From Stomorhina lunata (lineage: Eukaryota > Arthropoda > Insecta > Diptera > Rhiniidae), in NCBI GenBank assembly GCA_933228675.1, contig OW121740.1:6637442-6701441 (forward strand): a DNA stretch of 64,000 bases, read 5' to 3'. Shown piece after piece: positions 58,114 through 64,000 of the stretch. A model generated the notes under the pieces. The model did no database searches and had not been told where the DNA came from. It worked only from the letters and a program-made list of their open reading frames with translations. Position 1 is the stretch's first letter; the number at the start of each line of letters is the position of its first letter. Made by a program: the position numbers and the translations under genes.

Positions 58114-59410
58114 CCCAGTAAAACTTTTCATTACCAAATAATGAGTTAAACAGTTAAACTATTGAACACGAACTACTTACTCATTCGCTGTTTAAGTCAT
58201 TACATTAACATGGGGATGTCATTGGAGGCAAGTACTTACCAATTGCAGAAAAGTAATGACTTGGGTAAGCAACTTGAAAGCAACAACAACAACAGCAACA
58301 ACTTTTTTGTTATTGTTTTATTAAAAACATATATTTTTAAACGAAATACAAAATTTTTTTTATGATCCCATGGGGGCTCGAACCCAGACCCTCCGATTGC
58401 TAGGCAGAGACTCTTCCACTGAGCTATTTCATATGTTGAAAACTTAGCAGCTTATAATTAATATAAACAATTTTTAGTTTTAGATCCAAAATCATGTGAA
58501 AATAACTTTGTTTTTCCCTTCTTTTTTTTTTTGCTTTGTTGTAATTTTTGGAAAAATGTTTTTATACGATTTTTTGTAATTATTTTAAAACTTTTTTAAA
58601 ATTATTTTAAACAATTTAAATCTTCTATTTTGTATAAGTTTTTACATAAGATTGACTCTTACTTACTGAAATGTTACAACCTGTTAAGGTCAAAGTCCGA
58701 GCATATTTTAGAATTCCATGGATTTCGATCTTGTGCGAATATTCTCCAATTTTATAGGCCAAGCTTTGAAAAATGTTCCTCTACTTGGTCTTTCTATCGA
58801 AGTTTCGGACATCCTCCTCTAATATTAGGTAGTGGGACATTTCAATTCTAATTTTATCCTCTTCATTGTTTTATTTTTCAAGAGAGGGTTACTAGCCCGT
58901 AATCCTAACCCTTTCTTATCGATCTTATGGGACAACTCTCGGAACATGTTAACTCACAATATCAATGGGTGTTAAACTAGCTCCCCTGGTGATACCATGA
59001 GGAGGTGTATGTCCACAGTTAAGATGAAGGATGACCCAGATAAGTTGGGCTTACCAAGTTAAGACCAATTAGAATCGTGTTTGGTATTCAACATCCCCTA
59101 CATAATCAAAATTGACTCATGATGGTATTTTTTCATTAACGTGAGTTAGTTTTACAAATTTTTTTTACAGAAGATAATATTTAAGTTCTTAAAATTCAAA
59201 AATCATTTAAAAAGACTCTTTTAATAAAAAAAAAACTAAAAAAATTGTTGCCCTTGGTGGGATTTGAACCGGGGCCATTCAGTTTAAATTACCATCTTAA
59301 TTACAAATAAGTACTTCTGTAATAACTTATTATTTATTCGGATGGTATGTTGTAGTCGTTACAAGGTAACCAGTTATCAGAGTACTTGCCATTACCAAAG
59401 TTTTGCTGGG
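58114..59410 (-). mobile_element. 1.3-kb CCCAG-ended TIR element with tRNA-like segments, copy 2
   Basis: Inverted, nearly full-length copy of 21914-23219, with matching ends (CCCAGTAAAACTTTTC at left, inverse of CCCAGCAAAACTTTGG at right), the tRNA-like unit at 58366-58432, the shared core at 58660-59105, and the B-box run at about 59265. A flank comparison allows a GTC duplication (58111-58113 and 59410-59412), but copy 1 does not support a 3-bp duplication clearly. No transposase is encoded. Confidence 0.7.
58366..58432 (-). repeat. tRNA-like unit, inverted copy
   Basis: On the minus strand, TAGCTCAGTGGAAGAG and GGTTCGAGCCCC are retained as A and B boxes. It differs from the 22903 unit in the would-be anticodon loop (CTAGCAA against CTAGAAG) and one T-arm base. 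Stems are imperfect, so it is not called as a tRNA gene. Confidence 0.6.
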
Positions 59411-59514
59411 TCTTACTTAAAAATGTGTTGAGTCCAACTGATATCGCATGCATATTTATATCACCTAAAGCAAATTTCAACGAAAATTCTAAACTTAATT
59501 TAGGCAATGTACAG

Positions 59515-60135
59515 GGATTTTAAATATCGAGTCCTACACAAGGGTAAATTCTCAAAACCGTTCGAAATTACTACTGGAATATGGCAAGAATGTATCTTGA
59601 CACCTATACTTTTTATCCGCGTCATCGACAACATAATGAGCTCAGGTCTGAATGGTTGACGCGATATCCAATGAACACGCTTTAAAGGATTTAAAATAAG
59701 CCAATGACGTATGTCTTCTAAGCCAAAGCTAAGTTCACCTTCAAGAAAATACTAAAGCTATCATTGTTGAATCTCGCGCAGCTGGGCTGGAAATCAATAT
59801 TTTCAAGACAAATATTATGCATGGAGGCTATGGCGAAAACCCGTCGCTACACACCAACATGGACAACGAGGTTATTGGCTGCGTAGGTACCTTATCTAGG
59901 AAGTTTGGTATCTACAAGAGGTGGCGCAGACGAGGACATTGAATGACGTATTAATAAGGCAAAATCTGCTTTCGTTGAGCTATTTGGAAATCTCGCAAAT
60001 ATCAACAACAACTAAGTTACAATTATACAACTTGAATGTCAAGTCCATTCTGTATTACGGTTGCGAAACTTACAAATGCCATCGATATGTTCCTGCAAAT
60101 CTTTGCAAACATATGCTTACGTCAAATCCTTAATA
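59515..60135 (+). pseudogene. non-LTR retrotransposon reverse transcriptase remnant (plus strand)
   Basis: Fragments in shifting frames read RVLHKGKFSKPFEITTGIWQ and ECILTPILFIRVIDNIM (the V.QG....P.LF RT block), ANDVCLLS (decayed [YF]ADD catalytic site, second aspartate lost), AAGLEINIFKTNIM (the GL.IN..KTK block) and further C-terminal residues. Several stops and frameshifts are present. The order of blocks is that of the RT palm and thumb of non-LTR elements. It starts about 100 bp after the CCCAG element. Confidence 0.75.
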
Positions 60136-60288
60136 TATGGTGACTGACTCGCATACAAAATGAAGATCTAAATACTAAACGCGATAAACCAAATTCCTGT
60201 TTTTATATAGGTATGTCAGCGAAAAAGGCGGCCATGCATTTCGAAGGCAAAAAATCAACATTACTGGACAAGCGCTTCGTTAAAATCC

Positions 60289-60398
60289 ATAGGGAAGAGG
60301 CTGTCGTTTTGGTACACCTGCGGAATTGTAAGCAGCAGAGTTCATTATAAAAGGATGATTGAGGACCTATGATACACTGGGAAAGCAAATGCTGCCTA
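60289..60398 (+). repeat. 110-bp direct repeat, left copy
   Basis: From ATCCATAGGGAAGAGGCTGT to GGGAAAGCAAATGCTGC, repeated with only two substitutions at 62170-62280 in the same orientation. The two copies bracket a 1.77-kb segment that holds minus-strand RT remnants. Confidence 0.85.
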
Positions 60399-60499
60399 TA
60401 CAAATGTATACAGTGTATACATTGGTTGCGCCATTCCTTACAGCTTTTTGCTGCATACTTATTTTTCTTATACTTCGAAGTATTAAAACTCTTCCACAA

Positions 60500-61060
60500 G
60501 TTTACTCGGGAACATTTTAGAACACTTTTCTTGCTGGAGTATTTCTATCCATTCGCAAAACATGAATTAGTCAACGCTGCTGCAGCTGTTTACTATATGG
60601 ATGTCAGCTTATAGCTCATACACATTTCATTCGATGTCGATATGCAGATTCATCCATAAACTATTTGTGAAATCTTAGTCACCAAAACTTGTGCAAGTGC
60701 CCATGATTTAGCACCATATAATAACACGGTAGTACAAGCGTTTTATAGAGCGTAATTTTACTTCTTACAGAATAGGCTTTATTCCTTAGTAGACTGCTTA
60801 GGTCAAAATAGCATCTGTTGCCAAGTATGATTCTTCATCTGATTTCGAATCTTTGGTCGTTATTTAGGTTCACGGCATTACCAAGGTAACAAAAAACAAA
60901 AGCAGCTTTGAAATGATATGTGTTACTCTTCGTTTCTCTTGGGTTTCCTCCTGTATTTAACGTAGTATGAAGATCTGGTCATTGGTAGATTTGCCTGGTC
61001 TAAAGCCACATTGGTAGATCCTAAATATTTCGATAGTTTTAGCTATTTACACAGTATGGT
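60500..61060 (-). pseudogene. non-LTR retrotransposon reverse transcriptase remnant (minus strand)
   Basis: On the minus strand, IFRIYQCGFRPGKSTNDQIF (about 61045-60975) is the conserved GF[RM]PG[KR]S..DQI block of RTs. Further on (lower coordinates) come IILGNRCYFDLSSLLRNKAY and ITLYKTLVLPCYYM, matching the region after the RT core, and HVLRMDRNTPARKVF near 60560-60520, matching the C-terminal H..RMD...PAR..F block. The catalytic YADD part is missing between the first and second blocks, so there is an internal deletion as well as stops. It is a different insertion from the plus-strand RT at 59515. Confidence 0.75.
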
Positions 61061-62169
61061 TTGTTCAGACGTATTATCTTGGTTTCTTTTCGATTTGATA
61101 ACAACAATTTGCAAAAGTGCTCCTTCTATAATTTCAGTACGCTTTCTGTATCTGCCACCAGGTTTCCTTGGTCATTCTTAGAAGAGAAGATACAGTTGCC
61201 AAAACCGTTTTTTTTGGTAAATTACAGGCATTTTATTTCGATTCTTATACATCTCGATATCTAAAGTTCCATGATTAACTACTGACTGCAGAGTTGCTAT
61301 GTAGGTTGCATTTTTATCAGCAGTGCTATGTCACTCCTCGTTATACCAAGAGTTTGTAGAAAAAGGAGTTTGGAACCCTAATACAGATTTTGCAGCAGTC
61401 TTCGTGGAGTTGGGAATATGTTGCCACTGGGTAGAAATGTCGTTGAACAAAAAATATTGTCTCTGAGGAATTGATTTGTTCGTTTGAAATAAGTAATCGG
61501 TAGGTATTTGTTAAAATTGTAGCTTAATGACGTCAAACTTTCTTTTCGCTTCCTTCTGTATGTTCCGCGATACACTAAAACGTGTTCTCACTTTAGCAGC
61601 AACACAGAAATGACCAAGTCCATATTGGCTCCTCAAATTGAACGCACATTAAAAATAATAGCGCTCGCCATTCATAGCAACGGTTGAATGATGTATACAA
61701 GAACCATACAACACATTTTTCGGAATCAATTGGCAGTTCTTGCAATGCTTTTTGGTTGCTTTTTACGCCAAATACGGCGATTTTGAGCTTCGGCGCTAAA
61801 TACAATTTTCCGATAAAAGAAATATACTAACATTTGTTTGTAAGTCCGTTCATGGTTAAATTATTATACCTTATTACAATTTAAAACCCGCTACAATGTT
61901 CCCGTTATTGTTAACAGCTCAATATCAATTTACAGACAGCATCGAATATCAATTAACGGGTAACCTGATCTTTTGGGTTATTCTTGTTTTGGTATCTAAA
62001 TCTAACAAACATACTCCGAAAATCAATCGAATTGTATTTTATAATATATATTAAAGAAAATAATAAATGAATTATTAAATGATTGAGCCTTTTATTATTC
62101 ACCGGATTCAGGAGCGTATATAACAAACCAGGATATGTTTGACAGTAACATGTTACACGAATAAAGCAA
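61061..62169. other. undefined sequence between RT remnant and direct repeat
   Basis: More balanced base composition than most of the window. It is probably the upstream part of the minus-strand retroelement, but no confident protein block was found. No gene is called. Confidence 0.4.
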
Positions 62170-62280
62170 ATCCATAGGGAAGAGGCTGTCGTGTTGGTAC
62201 ACCTGTGGAATTGTAAGCAGCAGAGTTCATTATAAAAGGATGATTGAGGACCTATGATACACTGGGAAAGCAAATGCTGC
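62170..62280 (+). repeat. 110-bp direct repeat, right copy
   Basis: Near-identical to 60289-60398. Its presence on both sides of the RT segment implies a duplication at the time of insertion or rearrangement, or two fragments of one older repeat. Confidence 0.85.
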
Positions 62281-62686
62281 AAAAAACTCAACCGAACTAT
62301 GTATTTATTTGAAACGCAAGAGGAAGTCTTCAGAATAAGAAGTTATTATGTCATAAATCCTTAATTTTTTAAAGTAAATAATTTGTTTTAGGAATTTTTA
62401 AAATTCTTAAAAGCTTTTTTTTAAGCAAATCATCTTTAAATAGCATTTTATAATCTTTAAAGTTTTCAAAACCATGAAAATATTAGGATATTAACTGCAT
62501 ACTTCAAAATATTTCAAGATAGAAGGGATTTCCACAAAAACACTTAAGCCACAATATCTCTTAAACTGGATTTCGAATTATAGGAAGATGAACAATGTTC
62601 ATTGAACATTCTATAAAATTTGGTTTAGCAAAGATTTTAATTGAATTATACCTAATTAATAATTATAAACATTTATTAAAGCTTAC
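62281..62686. other. intron start next to plx exon 1
   Basis: A/T-rich. Contains the minus-strand donor GTAAGC at 62686-62681. Nothing else seen. Confidence 0.5.
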
Positions 62687-62806
62687 CTTCGAATAACTCT
62701 CCGTTGATCTGATATCATTTATAGTCCAGGGCAACATGGCGGCCGAGTAGCGCGGATCAACCGACGCACTGCCGCGATAAGTTAACGAAACCAAACGGGT
62801 TTTCAT
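62687..62806 (-). CDS. plx: plx coding exon 1: N-terminus of the TBC1D1/TBC1D4-type Rab GAP
   Basis: Starts at ATG 62806-62804 preceded by AAAA, a good insect start context, and runs 40 codons to AAG|GTAAGC. It encodes MKTRLVSLTYRGSASVDPRY then SAAMLPWTINDIRSTESYSK. The YRGSASVD...MLPW...IR pattern matches the first PTB strand and helix of TBC1D4 and TBC1D1 (YVGGSCLD...MLPWLMAEIR in human TBC1D4). It joins exon 2 in phase 0. Codon use is G+C-richer than the flanks, as for a real exon. I recognise the pair as the orthologue of Drosophila pollux; this rests on remembered family sequence and was not searched. Confidence 0.85.
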
Positions 62807-64000
62807 TTTTACAATATATTTTTCACTTTAACAAGATTTTTAGTCAAAATTTTCGTGTATTATTTGTATTAATGGCAAGGATTAAAAAAGTTTAGCACTA
62901 AAACATTTTGAAATTGAAAATATTTTAATGATTTAAAATCTAAATTTTGTTAAATTTTCTGTTATTTTTAAAATCTTTTTTTTTTTAGTTTCGTTAAATT
63001 TATTTCAAATCAATTTTTCTAACAGGCGTCTATAAGACGCGATTTGATAAAAATTTATGTTTATGACATGTAATTTTCTTTTCTTTTGTAGAATTTTTAC
63101 AGTTTTTTTGTTGTTAGATAGAAATAAAATTACAAGCATGCAACTTGCTTTTTGTTATATTCGAACTTTTTTTTGCGTTTGTCGTTTGTTAATACCGAAT
63201 TAATGGAAGTTTATGACTCAGAAGGGACAATAATAACAGAGTTGGAAAAAAACGTGTCTACCGTAAAGGAGCCAATGGAGGTCATTTAATTTGTTTTTTC
63301 CATAACTTTTTTCTATTTGTTGTTGTTGTTTTAGGGGGTGTTAGCAATAACGGTCGCTGAGTCGTTCGGTCGGTCTCTTTGTTAAATGTAACTTAAGGAA
63401 TTTAGCACAAACACGAAATGTTGATAACGGCGTCGTCTGAAAAAAAAAAGACGAACGAGTAAAGAATATACGGCGACCACAAATAAAGAGAAGGCGGCGG
63501 GCGTTTAATGTTAAAAACGGCGTTAAGAGCGAAAAATTAATGAATGAATTGCAGGTTTTTTTAACGTTATGTTTGTTATAGTATTTATTATTCAATAAAC
63601 TCAAGCAAATGCAAGGATATAATTTTTTTTCTTCAAATTTCTTATTTTTATTTTCTATTTTTAGATTTTTTTCTTTTAATATAAGAGATTATTTGTCTAA
63701 GATTTTTTTTGCTGCTTTAAGTAAATTTATTGATTTTTCTATTTTTTTTTACTTTTTGTTTTAGCTTTTATTTTGTTATGTATGAGGGATTTTTGTAAAT
63801 ATTGAGCGGGGAATATGTTGATTTTTTATATTTTCTTATTAGTTTCCGTTTTTTGTTTTTTTTTTCTTTGTCCTCTTTTTTTTAAGGGTTTTATGTTTCT
63901 AGTTGGATTTAAGGATAAACAGGATGAAACACATTTTTTCACTGTCTGTTATTTGCTCACACTCTCAAACACCCCTTAAACGAAATTCCTTTTTGAAAAT
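62807..64000 (-). promoter_or_regulatory. plx: probable 5' UTR and promoter region of plx
   Basis: Upstream of the start codon the DNA stays A/T-rich to about 63330. Then comes a CG-rich stretch (63340-63510) with many CpG (CGGTCGCTGAGTCGTTCGG, GGCGGCGGGCG), standing out from the window and typical of a fly promoter or 5' UTR. A pyrimidine run ending in CAG on the minus strand (63450-63437) is a good 3' splice site, so a spliced 5' UTR exon may begin at 63436. No perfect initiator with DPE was found here, and the transcription start is unknown. Confidence 0.45.

Larger units (their letters stand above)
32901..62686 (-). other. plx: plx intron 1 (29,786 bp)
   Basis: Lies between the donor AAG|GTAAGC of coding exon 1 (62687|62686) and the acceptor of exon 2 (32901). 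Both are phase 0. It holds seven minisatellite arrays and at least six mobile elements, listed separately. The gene must transcribe and remove all of it; the inverted arrays in the pre-mRNA could form long hairpins. Confidence 0.8.

Noticed and set aside
58630..58851. Conserved small protein in the core of the CCCAG element (also 22479-22700)
   Set aside because: The two copies are near-identical as DNA, so protein similarity is uninformative, and the third, diverged core copy at 7985-8350 does not keep the frame.

Overview
The window reads as intronic DNA from a fly genome, most likely a calyptrate (blowfly, flesh fly or house fly relative). Reasons: very high A+T, a split gene with polyglutamine and serine/asparagine runs, dipteran-type non-LTR reverse transcriptase remnants, a DD37E Tc1/mariner element, a mini-me/DINE-1-like element, and no bacterial gene organisation. 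The species call is inference.

Only one host gene is recognised, on the minus strand. A first coding exon (62806-62687, 40 codons) and a second (32900-32400, 167 codons) have matching phase-0 splice sites and together encode the N-terminal PTB/PID region of a TBC1D1/TBC1D4-type Rab GAP, the orthologue of Drosophila pollux (plx). They are separated by an intron of 29,786 bp. The next intron runs off the left edge and is over 32 kb long. The second PTB, linker and TBC catalytic domain must lie outside the window. A CG-richer stretch near 63.3-63.5 kb is the probable 5' UTR or promoter. A perfect initiator plus DPE at 7048 on the minus strand is a candidate promoter for a shorter transcript.

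About 40% of the window is tandem DNA with unit lengths of 28-31 bp. Left to right: 0.6-2.06 kb (31 bp, with TATCGATA palindromes); 2.78-5.79 kb (28 bp); 8.37-9.31, 12.96-15.69 and 23.94-24.86 kb (31 bp AAATTTTTCAAAAATTT type); 24.86-26.45 kb (29 bp, opposite orientation); 28.32-30.62 kb (30 bp); 33.4-37.15, 38.69-39.06 and 40.4-42.72 kb (30 bp with CGATATT); 45.0-47.53 and 50.75-52.81 kb (31 bp type again); 55.08-56.56 kb (29 bp type). Several arrays share a TTTTCTATAGAAAA core, and several show higher-order repeats or orientation switches.

Between and inside the arrays are mobile elements: a 2.7 kb fold-back element (9.31-11.99 kb) carrying an 802 bp mini-me-like insertion; a SINE inserted in a Jockey-like RT pseudogene (7.5-8.0 kb); a 750 bp TIR element with a small, apparently intact, intron-containing Myb/SANT-like gene (16.36-17.11 kb); a Helitron-like repeat (18.2-19.55 kb); two decayed DD37E mariner copies (19.56-20.65 kb plus strand, 42.84-44.00 kb minus strand); an inverted pair of 1.3 kb CCCAG-ended elements (21.91-23.22 and 58.11-59.41 kb); a fold-back insert in the 30 bp array (28.91-29.53 kb); a 1.7 kb TIR element (47.54-49.27 kb); and RT remnants at 31.2 and 59.5-61.1 kb. 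Nothing here forms an operon or pathway. The arrangement is one gene whose introns have filled with related minisatellites and transposons.
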